Below, piece by piece: positions 15,665-23,739 of a DNA stretch of 64,000 bases. Under the pieces are notes generated by a model, which did no database searches, was not told where the DNA came from, and saw only the letters and a list, made by a program, of their open reading frames with translations. Position 1 is the first letter of the stretch, and each line of letters begins with the position of its first letter. The stretch spans positions 744,001 to 808,000 of the forward strand of contig CAVXQD010000007.1 in assembly GCA_963763885.1 (NCBI GenBank), given 5' to 3'. The DNA is from JANNBN01 sp963763885 (GTDB taxonomy: Bacteria > Actinomycetota > Acidimicrobiia > Acidimicrobiales > JANYDT01). Position numbers and translations under genes: made by a program.

Positions 15665-16936
15665 TCAGGCGGTAAACCCAGGGCCGGTGCGAACGCCGGG
15701 AGCAATTTTTGACCCTGGTTCAAGCACGGCAAACGGGCCGACGACCGCTCCAGCACCAATATGGGCGGACCTGGCAACGCTGTTTTCTACGCAAGCTCCC
15801 TCGCCAACCACCGTGTCGACCAGACGGCAGTCCGGCCCGATCTCTGCCCCCGCACCGATAACGGAATTTCCTTGCAGCATGGTGCCGGGGAACAGCGTCA
15901 CGTCGGGTGCGATGCGCACGGTGGCATCGATGTAGGTGCGTAGCGGGTCGATCATCGTGACGCCGCTTGCCATGAGGGCCGCGTTGGTGCGACGCCGCAA
16001 CTCGGACTCCACGTCGGCGAGGTGCACGCGATCGTCGACACCCATTGCCTCGGTGGGGTCTTCCACCATCACCGTGCCGATGGAATACCCGGCGTCGACA
16101 AGCACACTGATGACCTCGGACAGCGAGCCACCCGATGCGTCTCGAGTGATGCGGCGAAGCGCCGGAGCAAGCAGGTCGAGGTGAATCACCATCACGCCGG
16201 TGTCGCACTCGTGGGCGGTCTTTGCATCCCAATCGTGGTGCATCTCTGCAACCTCTGGATCGACAACTGCTTCAACACGTCCGCCCCTGCCACGCACGAC
16301 GACGCCATGGCCGTCCGGATCGACGAGCGACGCAGTGAGGATGGTTGCGATGTGGCTGCTGCCTTCATGAGCGTCGAGGAGGGCTGAAATGGTTGCGTCG
16401 GTGATGAGCGGACGGTCGCTTGGCAAGACCACCAGATCGGTAACGTCACCGGAAGGGCCTTGGGAGTCGGACCCGAATGCCTGGCGGGCACGAGCGGTTG
16501 GCAGCACGTCGAAATCGTCGTCGAGGGCAGTGACCGCAACAGCAACAGCGTCGGCAGAACCCAGAGGTTGGGACTGCGTGACAACCGAGATGGTCATGTC
16601 AGGAGTGGCCTCCTGCTGCAGAACCTTTGCAACCCGATCCATGCCGCTTGAGACCACCACCACAGCGCGGTCAATGCCTGCTCGCTTGAGTGTGTCGAGG
16701 GAATGGCCAGCCAGAGTGCGGCCACAGATTCGGTGCAGAGGCTTGGGACGGGCGGAGCGCATTGCGTCTGCGTCACCCGCGGCCATGACGATACCGACGA
16801 AAGAGTGGGAGTCACCCGGCCGAGGGGTTGGGATGCCCCGGTCGGAAGTGCGTTCCTCGTTGGGGTCCGTTACGCCATCGGTTGCGTACTCGATAGACCA
16901 CGGGTTGGGGTGATGCGGTTGTGCTGCAGGTGACAT
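15665..16936 (-). CDS. GlmU-like protein, degenerate nucleotidyltransferase and truncated acetyltransferase
   Basis: Relative of bifunctional GlmU in the position glmU holds next to prs in actinobacteria, about 423 aa. The N-terminal Rossmann-type domain is recognisable (GIVMAAG, RPKPLHRICG, LVVLPSDRPLITD, VMVEDPTEAMGVDDRVHLADVE). However, the signature G-x-G-T-R-M is replaced by DADAM: the Gly, Thr and catalytic Arg are gone, while the PKxLH part remains. The left-handed beta-helix starts normally (IDATVRIAPDVTLFPGTML, VIGAGAEIGPDCRLVDTVVG). The protein ends at GPFAVLEPGSKIAPGVRTG, before all acetyltransferase catalytic residues. UDP-GlcNAc synthesis by this protein is therefore doubtful. 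The ATG at 16936 is preferred; the frame opens at 16969. Confidence 0.8.
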   Translation of the reverse strand: MSPAAQPHHPNPWSIEYATDGVTDPNEERTSDRGIPTPRPGDSHSFVGIVMAAGDADAMRSARPKPLHRICGRTLAGHSLDTLKRAGIDRAVVVVSSGMDRVAKVLQQEATPDMTISVVTQSQPLGSADAVAVAVTALDDDFDVLPTARARQAFGSDSQGPSGDVTDLVVLPSDRPLITDATISALLDAHEGSSHIATILTASLVDPDGHGVVVRGRGGRVEAVVDPEVAEMHHDWDAKTAHECDTGVMVIHLDLLAPALRRITRDASGGSLSEVISVLVDAGYSIGTVMVEDPTEAMGVDDRVHLADVESELRRRTNAALMASGVTMIDPLRTYIDATVRIAPDVTLFPGTMLQGNSVIGAGAEIGPDCRLVDTVVGEGACVENSVARSAHIGAGAVVGPFAVLEPGSKIAPGVRTGPGFTA

Positions 16937-17034
16937 GTTGTGATCCCGTCTACCACAGGGGTGGCGCAAACCACATCGGCAACTGACGTGGTACTTGTGA
17001 AGTCATCGGTACAACCTGTTAACCCCACAAGTAG

Positions 17035-17105
17035 TTCCGGGAGAAGGATTCGAACCCTCATTCTCTGGACCAAAACCAGATGTCCTGCCCTTGGACGATC
17101 CCGGA
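17035..17105 (-). tRNA. tRNA-Gln (anticodon UUG)
   Basis: A 71-base cloverleaf on the minus strand. Acceptor TCCGGGA (17105-17099) pairs with TCCCGGA (17042-17036), and the discriminator A is at 17035. The anticodon stem TCTGG/CCAGA encloses the loop TTTTGGT, giving UUG. The T arm is GAGGG-TTCGAAT-CCTTC. The CCA end is not encoded. It lies between the GlmU-like gene and the GerMN lipoprotein, all on the minus strand. Confidence 0.95.
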
Positions 17106-17184
17106 GCGTGCAACGTGCGCCAAACGCGCATCGAAACAGCCTACAGGGGACCGCCGGACCCCTTCAGCAGTTGATCGCAATCGT

Positions 17185-17955
17185 TCAGCCGCTCCCGGTG
17201 GATTCAGCGGCGGGCGCAACAGTAACCGGCCCAACTGTTTCGACGGCTCCGTCGTCGGGAACCGTTCCATCGTCACTGGGAATCTCAGGGAGGATGACCT
17301 GCGGAAGCATGCAGGTGCGGTCTTCCTTGAGGCACGGAAAATCGCCCACATGGTAGTCCGGGCCAAGCGACCCGAACTGGTCGACCAACGCCACGAATTG
17401 ATCGTCAAGGACAAACCGCACCCCACCGATTCCCGGTGTGGCTAACAAGGCTGTCAATGCGAGTTGCGCGGTGACGGATCGAAGCTGCGCATCAGACAAA
17501 CCACGAATAACTCCGGAAACCGACGACAGGTTGATTTCGGCGACACCGTCGACCACCGCCACGGAAAGGCTGAGGTCGGTGTCGGCCACGATGTCGTCCA
17601 GCGGCGAGGTGAAACCGCTGTCGCGTTCACGCGGGAGCAGCCCGGCCTTAAGCGACTGGATGGTGTTGCGAATTGCGATTTCCGGATGCGTGGTTGAACT
17701 TGCCGTGTCACGGCGTTCCACCCAATCAAACCGGCCGTCACGGACAAAGAATATGCGCACAGGAAGCGAACCATCGGTCCTGATCCGGCTGGTGGTGGTC
17801 GAGGGTCCTGTGGCGCCCCCGGCAAGGATCGGTTGATCACTGAGCGGGACTCCGCACGCCGCGAGGAACGCCACGGCCGAAAGCAACGCGCCAAGTCGGG
17901 CGCGGTGTCGGGCGTCGTGTCGGGCGTCGTGTCGGGAGTTGACGAATCCGGTCAT
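17185..17955 (-). CDS. GerMN-domain lipoprotein (LpqB-like), module 1
   Basis: Secreted lipoprotein of 256 aa: basic n-region with repeated RHDA, hydrophobic core, lipobox FLAAC. A Thr/Ser linker follows, then a GerMN domain at about residues 65-200 (PVRIFFVRDGRFDWVERRDT, RNTIQSLKAGLLPRE, VADTDLSLSVAVVDGVAEIN, GIGGVRFVLDDQ). Actinobacterial LpqB, which modulates the MtrAB two-component system, carries the same domain but is longer and has a beta-propeller that is absent here. It overlaps the histidine kinase gene by four bases, giving the order regulator-kinase-lipoprotein, as in mtrA-mtrB-lpqB. It probably senses or relays a cell-wall signal to the kinase. Confidence 0.85.
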   Translation of the reverse strand: MTGFVNSRHDARHDARHRARLGALLSAVAFLAACGVPLSDQPILAGGATGPSTTTSRIRTDGSLPVRIFFVRDGRFDWVERRDTASSTTHPEIAIRNTIQSLKAGLLPRERDSGFTSPLDDIVADTDLSLSVAVVDGVAEINLSSVSGVIRGLSDAQLRSVTAQLALTALLATPGIGGVRFVLDDQFVALVDQFGSLGPDYHVGDFPCLKEDRTCMLPQVILPEIPSDDGTVPDDGAVETVGPVTVAPAAESTGSG

Positions 17956-19454
17956 GCGACGGCTCCCTCAACGGTGTCGAGGCCGTCCTGTGCGCCGGCC
18001 GGGGAGCGCGCCTCAAGGAGTTCAACCACGAACCGCGCACCGCCAATTGGTGCTTCTTCCGCCCAGACAAGCCCGCCATGCAGGCGTGCGTGCTCGCTGA
18101 CGAGCGACAAGCCGAGGCCCGTGCCCTTGGTATTTGCGCTCCGCTGCGCACTCCCGCGGCGGAACCGCTCGAAGATGACGGCCCGCTCTTCTTCGCCAAT
18201 CCCGTTGCCGCAATCGTCGACAACGATGCGGACTCGGTTCTCTCCGGTTTCCGTACGGCTGGACGACAGTGCGATGGAGGTTGCTCCGCCCGCGTAGTTC
18301 TGCGCGTTCTGCAGCAGGTTGGCAAGAATGCGTTCCACTCGTCGCCGATCAATGGTGACCACCCGCGAGGACAACCGCGACGAGTCAATTGGGATCTCCC
18401 CAAATCCTGATGCGATGTGCGCCACAAATTCCGGCAGGTCAACCTCGGTGACGTTCATTTCAGCAGCGCCAGCATCGAAGCGACTGATCTCCAACAAATC
18501 AAGAACCAGCTGACGAAAATGCTCGGTTTGAGTGACAAGGACATCGATCACGGGCTGGGTGCGATCGGCAACGTCGTCGCGACGAGACGCCAGCAACTGC
18601 GCTGCGGCAGAGAGCGACGTGAGCGGAGTACGAAGCTCGTGGCTGACATCCGAGGCGAATCGCGCTTCTCGTTCCAACCGTTGTTGGAGGGAGTCAGCCA
18701 TGCCGTTGAACGAGCCGACCAACGGGTCTAGATCACTGTCCGGGGCAACCTCGATTCGAGCGCCTAACTCACCAGACATGATCTCTTGTGCAGTGCGAGC
18801 AACCTGGCGCAGCGGGCGCATGATGCGCACGCTGACGAGACGCCCGAAGCCGGCTCCGAGCAACGACGCGATGATTGCCGCAAGCGCCAGCGCCTGAGCA
18901 AGGTCACGGAGATACTGCGCCTCGCTGGGCAACGGAACCCGTTCGAAGTACTCCGCAACCATGTCACCGCTGGTGCCATAAAGCGGCACACCGACGATGA
19001 CCGTTGGAACGCCGCTCACCCGTTGGACCACGTACGCCGTGCGTCCCTCGACAACCGACAGGCGAAGCTTTTGTTCGGCCTGGGTGACGGGTTCTTCGAT
19101 GGTGGTCACCACGCTGCATGTGGAGGTTTGGTCCAACGTATCTGGCGTGCACGTGGTGCCGATGTCGTTGACCGCAACGGTGTAGGCGCGGTTTGGCAGA
19201 CCGAGTTGATCAATTGCATAGGCAGCGAGCCCGGCGCCAGTTACCGAAGACTCGACCGATGCCGCATTAGTCTGCGCGCGTACAACTGCTTGGCTGATCC
19301 GTTGTTCGATGAAACGCGAGCGAACCAACTGATACGTGACGACTGCGAGCAGCGTGGACACCAACATGGCACCCAACGCAAAGGCTGCCGTGGCACGCGC
19401 ACGAAGGCCGACCTTGGAACGCCAATGCGCATACAGGTCGCCAATGGCCGTCAC
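17952..19454 (-). CDS. Sensor histidine kinase (MtrB-like), module 1
   Basis: Membrane histidine kinase, 500 aa. A first transmembrane segment (ATAAFALGAMLVSTLLAVVTY) precedes an extracytoplasmic sensor of about 125 residues with a Cys pair (GTTCTPDTLDQTSTC). A second transmembrane segment (ALALAAIIASLLGAGFGRLV), HAMP, DHp with the phospho-His in FASDVSHELRTPLTSL, and an HATPase domain follow: N box LANLLQNAQNYAGGA, G1 VDDCGNGIGEEE, G2 GTGLGLSL. It overlaps both the response regulator stop (19451) and the GerMN lipoprotein start by four bases. It likely phosphorylates the adjacent regulator. Confidence 0.93.
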   Translation of the reverse strand: MTAIGDLYAHWRSKVGLRARATAAFALGAMLVSTLLAVVTYQLVRSRFIEQRISQAVVRAQTNAASVESSVTGAGLAAYAIDQLGLPNRAYTVAVNDIGTTCTPDTLDQTSTCSVVTTIEEPVTQAEQKLRLSVVEGRTAYVVQRVSGVPTVIVGVPLYGTSGDMVAEYFERVPLPSEAQYLRDLAQALALAAIIASLLGAGFGRLVSVRIMRPLRQVARTAQEIMSGELGARIEVAPDSDLDPLVGSFNGMADSLQQRLEREARFASDVSHELRTPLTSLSAAAQLLASRRDDVADRTQPVIDVLVTQTEHFRQLVLDLLEISRFDAGAAEMNVTEVDLPEFVAHIASGFGEIPIDSSRLSSRVVTIDRRRVERILANLLQNAQNYAGGATSIALSSSRTETGENRVRIVVDDCGNGIGEEERAVIFERFRRGSAQRSANTKGTGLGLSLVSEHARLHGGLVWAEEAPIGGARFVVELLEARSPAGAQDGLDTVEGAVA

Positions 19455-20278
19455 GGAGCGAACCTGTATCCAATCCCCCGTGCCGTGAGGATATGGAGCG
19501 GCTCGGCGGGATCGGCCTCCACCTTGATGCGCAGGCGGCGAACGTGCACGTCGACCACACGACCGTCGGCCATCTGGTCATAACCCCACACGTGCTGGAG
19601 CAACTCGTCTCGCGAGTACACCCGGTTGGGACTGGCGGCCAGCATGATGAGCAGGCGGTGTTCGGTCTTGGTGAGGTGCACGGTTTGGTCACCCACCTGC
19701 ACGTCGAGGTCGTCTCTATCGATGACCAGATCACCGAAGGTCATCTTGCGGCCAAGTTGAGGAGCGGCCCGCGGCACGTTGGGCGCAGGCGTGCCGACGT
19801 TGTCCGTGGGTTGTCCGCCACTACGACGCAACAGGGCGCGGATGCGCGCCGTGAGCTCCACCGGGTTGAACGGCTTTGTGACGTAATCATCAGCCCCGGC
19901 ATCGAGACCGTTGACCACATCAGAGGATGACTCGTTGGCGGTAACGATGATGATGGGAACACCGCTGGTCTGACGCAGGGCGCGGCATACGTCGAACCCG
20001 CTGCGGTCGGGCAGCTTCAAGTCCACCAGCACGAGGTCTGGCCGGTCTGCAGCAAACCGGGCGAGACCATCAAATGCGGTGGGTGCCTCGGACACGGCAA
20101 AGCCCGCATCCTCCAGGGACATCCGAAGCATCAGGCGCACATCGTCGTCGTCTTCGATGGTCAACACACGGGCCGGGCCCGCGCCTCCGCCGGAAGATCG
20201 CTCGGAGCCCGCTGCGGTTGACATCTCCCCATGCTCGCGCAGCCGCCCGCGATTGGAGTCGATCACCACATCGGTCAA
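19451..20278 (-). CDS. OmpR-family response regulator (MtrA-like), module 1
   Basis: DNA-binding response regulator, up to 275 aa. The receiver domain has the acidic pocket TIEDDDDVRLML, the phospho-acceptor in LVLVDLKLPDRSG, the switch Thr in IIIVTANE and the Lys in DDYVTKPFNPVEL. A linker of about 30 residues precedes a winged-helix domain (VHLTKTEHRLLIMLAASPNR, HVWGYDQMADGRVVDVHVRRLR, ARGIGYRFAP). The start is uncertain: a TTG at 20278, or an ATG at 20224 with GGGGAG too close to be ideal. It heads the regulator-kinase-lipoprotein module and is divergent from the bS22 gene. Confidence 0.92.
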   Translation of the reverse strand: MTDVVIDSNRGRLREHGEMSTAAGSERSSGGGAGPARVLTIEDDDDVRLMLRMSLEDAGFAVSEAPTAFDGLARFAADRPDLVLVDLKLPDRSGFDVCRALRQTSGVPIIIVTANESSSDVVNGLDAGADDYVTKPFNPVELTARIRALLRRSGGQPTDNVGTPAPNVPRAAPQLGRKMTFGDLVIDRDDLDVQVGDQTVHLTKTEHRLLIMLAASPNRVYSRDELLQHVWGYDQMADGRVVDVHVRRLRIKVEADPAEPLHILTARGIGYRFAP

Positions 20279-20330
20279 ACCGTTCCGAAGTTTCCAAAGG
20301 GGTTCCTTGAGGAGCTATCGTGGCCGTCCC

Positions 20331-20432
20331 ATGGGATCGCTGATTAAGAAGCGCCGCAAGCGCATGCGCAAGAAGAAGCACAAGAAGATGCTCAAGAAGA
20401 CCAGGTGGCAGCGTCGCGCCAACAAGAAATAG
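20331..20432 (+). CDS. Small ribosomal protein bS22-like (AURKAIP1/COX24 domain)
   Basis: A 33-aa protein, more than half Lys and Arg (MGSLIKKRRKRMRKKKHKK ... ending RRANKK). It matches the AURKAIP1/COX24 mini-domain and the mycobacterial 30S protein bS22, which is also 33 aa and starts MGSVIKKRRKRM. In mycobacteria bS22 binds 16S rRNA near the decoding region. GAGGAG lies 16 bases upstream of the ATG, which is long. A GTG at 20320, correctly spaced from that GAGGAG, opens a short overlapping frame that ends after a few codons. A strong terminator follows the gene. Confidence 0.85.
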   Translation: MGSLIKKRRKRMRKKKHKKMLKKTRWQRRANKK

Positions 20433-20505
20433 CGCACGCTCCGTCGGCTTGACGCACCGCTCGGGATGAGCCGCTCAACGGCTCTGGCAACTCAAATCTT
20501 CCAAC

Positions 20506-20537
20506 AGCGGCCACCCCCAATGGGGTCGGCCGCTTTT
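20506..20537 (+). terminator. Rho-independent terminator after bS22
   Basis: GCGGCC plus ACCCC pairs with GGGGT plus GGCCGC around a short CAAT-type loop, with one bulged C, followed by TTTT at 20534-20537. This is a GC-rich stem of about 11 bp. It lies 74 bases beyond the bS22 stop and just before the ispE stop on the other strand. The left side has an A-run only on the opposite reading, so termination of the plus-strand transcript is the main role. Confidence 0.8.
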
Positions 20538-20543
20538 GGCGTT

Positions 20544-21278
20544 TCAGATGGGGCCGGTGGTGTGGGCGACGATTCGACCGTCGCCGGGAAAATCCCCTTC
20601 CACAAACCACGTAGAACCGCTACCAGCCAATTGCGGGCGTGCACCCGTTGCATCGCCCAACAGGTCTCGCCACTTTGCGAGCCGCGGCTCCACTACCAGC
20701 GCAGCGGGTTCAAGGTCGTTCACGCCGTCTCCGGTGGGGCCACCCAGCTGATCCCACGCTTGGTACACCGCAGGGGTTGACACGCCGAACGGTGGGCACA
20801 CCAGGGTAAAGACACGGGGCTGGAAGGGCAACGGTTCGATGACCTCCCCAATTCCCTGTACGTGCGCGCGCCCACCGACCACACAAAAGGGCACGTCGGC
20901 TCCCAAGCTGGCACTTGCAGCGATGTCGGCTGGTGACACTCGGCCAGCCCACCTCAGCACTGCGGCAGCGTTTCCTGACCCACCGCCAAGCCCCGCCCCG
21001 GCTGGAATGCGCTTCTGAATGGTGACAAACGCACGCCGGTCGACCATGGCCAATGCCCTGCTCACAAGGTTGTCCGGGCCCACGGTGACCGCCAGGCCGG
21101 CCGCTGCGGCTCCTTCCACCTGAATGCGCAACCCATCGCCCGGCTCAAACAAGAGCGAGTCGGCAAGGTCGATGGACACCATTTCCGCATCGATGGTGTG
21201 GTACCCGTTTGCCAAAACACCGGTGACGCGGAGCAAGACCGTGAGCTTGGCTGGCGACATCAAAACCGTTGCGCTCAC
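20544..21278 (-). CDS. ispE: 4-diphosphocytidyl-2-C-methyl-D-erythritol kinase
   Basis: GHMP kinase of the MEP isoprenoid pathway, phosphorylating CDP-ME on the 2-hydroxyl; about 244 aa, shorter than the usual 280-310. The N-terminus SPAKLTVLLRVTGVLANGYH is typical, with the GHMP motif PAGAGLGGGSGNAAAVL and the second region SLGADVPFCVVGGRAHVQGIGE. The C-terminal half is compact (LAGSGSTWFVEG). I chose the GTG at 21278, which lies 22 bases after the rsmA stop; the ATG at 21260 is possible. It belongs to the tatD-rsmA-ispE chain. Confidence 0.92.
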   Translation of the reverse strand: MSATVLMSPAKLTVLLRVTGVLANGYHTIDAEMVSIDLADSLLFEPGDGLRIQVEGAAAAGLAVTVGPDNLVSRALAMVDRRAFVTIQKRIPAGAGLGGGSGNAAAVLRWAGRVSPADIAASASLGADVPFCVVGGRAHVQGIGEVIEPLPFQPRVFTLVCPPFGVSTPAVYQAWDQLGGPTGDGVNDLEPAALVVEPRLAKWRDLLGDATGARPQLAGSGSTWFVEGDFPGDGRIVAHTTGPI

Positions 21279-21300
21279 AACATCCAATCTACCTATGGTG

Positions 21301-22131
21301 TCAGCGAAGTCGTGCCATTCGTGCAGCTGCAAGTCGACCCCACGCAATCACGTCCAGTTCTTCGGGGCGCGCTTCGGGTGCCACACCCGAGGCCGCAAAA
21401 TCTTCGGCAACGACGAGTTCGGACAATGAGCCACGCAGCATTTTGCGACGCTTGCCAAAACCGGTTTGCACCAACTCGAACAAATCCGCGTGCGACACAA
21501 CTGCCGGGTCAACAGCTGGTTGGCTGTGCCGGACGATGGACACCAGCGCAGAGTCAACCTTGGGCTGCGGAAGAAACACCGTTGGCGGCACAGCCCCCAC
21601 AATGCGCGCAGTTCCCCAATAGGCCACTTTCACCGACACGCCGCCGTACGCCTTGGTGCGAGGGTGGCCAGCGAGACGCTCGCCAACTTCTTTCTGCACC
21701 ATCACCAACATGCGGCTGATGAGGGGTTGCTGATCCAGCAGGTCACAGATCAGCGGAACACTGATGTTGTACGGCAAGTTGGCCACAAGCACGTGGGGAT
21801 GGCCTTGCAGCAACTCTGGCCAATCGACCGTCATGGCATCACCCTCGACAACGCGAACGCCAAGTGGGACAACTTCCTGGGCGAGGATCGGCAGCACAAA
21901 CCGGTCGAGTTCCAGCGCAACGATGGACGCACCGGTCTCCACCAACGCTCTGGTGAGCGATCCCAGACCCGGACCGATTTCCACAACTCGGTCGCCAGGA
22001 CCGACCTGGGCCAGGCGAGCGATGCGGCGCACCGTGTTGGGATCGACAACAAAGTTCTGCCCCAAGGCGCGTGACGGTGCCGCTCCGTAAGCCTCAAGGA
22101 GCTCTGTCGCCTGACGGCGAGTGAGCGTCAT
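21301..22131 (-). CDS. rsmA: 16S rRNA (adenine1518-N6/adenine1519-N6)-dimethyltransferase
   Basis: KsgA/RsmA methyltransferase that dimethylates the two adenines near the 3' end of 16S rRNA; 276 aa. Motifs: ALGQNFVVDPNTVRRIA, SAM-binding VVEIGPGLGSLTRALVE, the acidic ALELDRFV, and catalytic NLPYNIS (NLPY). The ATG at 22131 overlaps the tatD stop by four bases (ATGA), which supports this start over the longer open frame. Confidence 0.96.
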   Translation of the reverse strand: MTLTRRQATELLEAYGAAPSRALGQNFVVDPNTVRRIARLAQVGPGDRVVEIGPGLGSLTRALVETGASIVALELDRFVLPILAQEVVPLGVRVVEGDAMTVDWPELLQGHPHVLVANLPYNISVPLICDLLDQQPLISRMLVMVQKEVGERLAGHPRTKAYGGVSVKVAYWGTARIVGAVPPTVFLPQPKVDSALVSIVRHSQPAVDPAVVSHADLFELVQTGFGKRRKMLRGSLSELVVAEDFAASGVAPEARPEELDVIAWGRLAAARMARLR

Positions 22132-22976
22132 GGCAACCCAAAGAGACGCGCTGCGTTGTTCCAACTCGCCTGAGCGACTTCCGCAACGTCAACGTTCTTT
22201 GCCTGTGCGACTGCGGCCCCGACCAGCGAAACGTATGCGGGCGTATTTTTCTTGCCGCGATGCGGGACGGGAGCAAGGTAAGGCGAGTCCGTCTCAACGG
22301 TGAAGCGGTCCATGGGGCACAAAAGCGCAGCTTCACGAACTTCTGGCGCAGACTTGTACGACACAATGCCGCTGAACGACAGCATCACACCCGGGGAGAG
22401 CGCGAGACACTCCTCGGCTTCCGAAGGGCCCCCCGTGAAGCAGTGGAACACCGTCTGGGTTGGCACTCCCTCGTCTCGGAGGATGGACCACGTGTCTGCC
22501 CATGCCTCACGAGTGTGGATGACCAGCGCGAGGCCGGTTTGGTGCGCGATGCGGATTTGGGCTGCGAACGATTCGCGCTGCAGTTCCCGCGGCGAATGGT
22601 CGTAGTGGTAGTCCAGGCCACACTCGCCGATACCGACTACCCGTGCGCCGGCGCTATCAGCCTGCTCAGCGAGAGGCCGCACCCAGTCCCAGCCCTGCAC
22701 CGCATCGTGCGGATGCAAGCCAACGGTGGCCCACACGTTTGCGTTGCGCGAACTGTGGTGGCACGCAAGACGGGACCGCTGTTCGTCTGTCCCGACGTCG
22801 ATCAGGCGTAAGACACCAGCCGAAGCCGAACGTTCCACTTCGAGAACAAACGCGTCTTGCGCAATTGCTTCCGCGTCCGCTGCCAGCTCTTTGGAACTTT
22901 CATCGTTACCCGACTTGTACTCGAGGTGGCAATGCGCGTCGGTCCAGTGCAACGCGACCGCAGCTTCAGTGGTCAT
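22128..22976 (-). CDS. tatD: TatD-family metal-dependent hydrolase/DNase
   Basis: TIM-barrel metal-dependent hydrolase, 282 aa. Metal ligands are visible in TDAHCHLEY (HxH), GIGECGLDYHYD, LVIHTREAW, the His of FHCFTG and ETDSPYLAPVPHRGK (Asp). TatD proteins have 3'-5' exonuclease activity. The ATG at 22976 overlaps the stop of the response regulator by four bases; the open frame extends a further 45 codons upstream but is low-complexity there. It is directly coupled to rsmA, as in mycobacteria. Confidence 0.94.
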   Translation of the reverse strand: MTTEAAVALHWTDAHCHLEYKSGNDESSKELAADAEAIAQDAFVLEVERSASAGVLRLIDVGTDEQRSRLACHHSSRNANVWATVGLHPHDAVQGWDWVRPLAEQADSAGARVVGIGECGLDYHYDHSPRELQRESFAAQIRIAHQTGLALVIHTREAWADTWSILRDEGVPTQTVFHCFTGGPSEAEECLALSPGVMLSFSGIVSYKSAPEVREAALLCPMDRFTVETDSPYLAPVPHRGKKNTPAYVSLVGAAVAQAKNVDVAEVAQASWNNAARLFGLP

Positions 22977-23710
22977 GCGAGCAGCTTGTAGCCAATACCG
23001 CGCACGGTTTGGATTAGCACGGGTTCCGCCGGGTTGGCTTCGATCTTGTTGCGCAGCCGGTGGAGGTGCGCGTCGACCAGGCGGCCGTCGCCGAGGTGCG
23101 AGTAGCCCCACACGCGTTCAAGCAATTGGTCTCGACTGAGCACGATGTTTGGATGATCTGCCAGCTCGCACAGCAAGCGGAACTCGGTCTTGGTGAGCTC
23201 GACCGGTTCACCGTCCCGGGTTACCAGCGCTTCGGCTTCGCGGATTTCAACGCCGTGCGGCAGGTTGATGACACGACCCTCTGGCGCATCGGACGACACG
23301 TTGAGGGTATCGGGGTCAGCGGCTTGTTCTTCTGCGGACCGTTCAAGCGCGACTCGTCGGAGCATGGCGCGAATGCGCGCCGCGAGTGCCTTTGGGATCA
23401 CTGGCTTGGTGACGTAATCGTCGGCGCCAGCCTCGAGCCCTGCCACGAAGTCATGCGTGTCGGTGTTGGCCGTGACGATGATGATTGGCACGATGCTGAT
23501 GGCTCGTAGGTCCCGACACACGTCGAAGCCGCGGCGATCCGGAAGGCGCAGATCCAACAGAACAAGGTCTGGCTGCTCGCGCTCGAACGCCTCCATGCCA
23601 GCAGCAGCGTTACCCGCTTCGATGACCCGGAAATCCTCGTCTTCTAACACCATGCGGAGCGCGAGTCGCATGTCTGGGTCGTCCTCGATCAGGAGCAGCG
23701 TCTCGTTCAT
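22973..23710 (-). CDS. OmpR-family response regulator, module 2
   Basis: DNA-binding response regulator, 245 aa. Receiver: LLIEDDPDMRLALRM, phospho-Asp in LVLLDLRLPDRRG, IIIVTANT, DDYVTKPVIPKAL. Output: winged helix with VELTKTEFRLLCELADHPN, ERVWGYSHLGDGRLVDAHL and TVRGIGYKLLA. It is a clear paralogue of the regulator at 19451-20278: the receiver is very similar, and the GDGRLVDAHLHRLR recognition helix is close to DGRVVDVHVRRLR. It follows its lipoprotein partner by 29 bases and overlaps tatD, so signalling and housekeeping genes are likely co-transcribed. Confidence 0.93.
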   Translation of the reverse strand: MNETLLLIEDDPDMRLALRMVLEDEDFRVIEAGNAAAGMEAFEREQPDLVLLDLRLPDRRGFDVCRDLRAISIVPIIIVTANTDTHDFVAGLEAGADDYVTKPVIPKALAARIRAMLRRVALERSAEEQAADPDTLNVSSDAPEGRVINLPHGVEIREAEALVTRDGEPVELTKTEFRLLCELADHPNIVLSRDQLLERVWGYSHLGDGRLVDAHLHRLRNKIEANPAEPVLIQTVRGIGYKLLA

Positions 23711-23739
23711 GGCTGGCCAAGGATAGTTGCGGAACTCAT

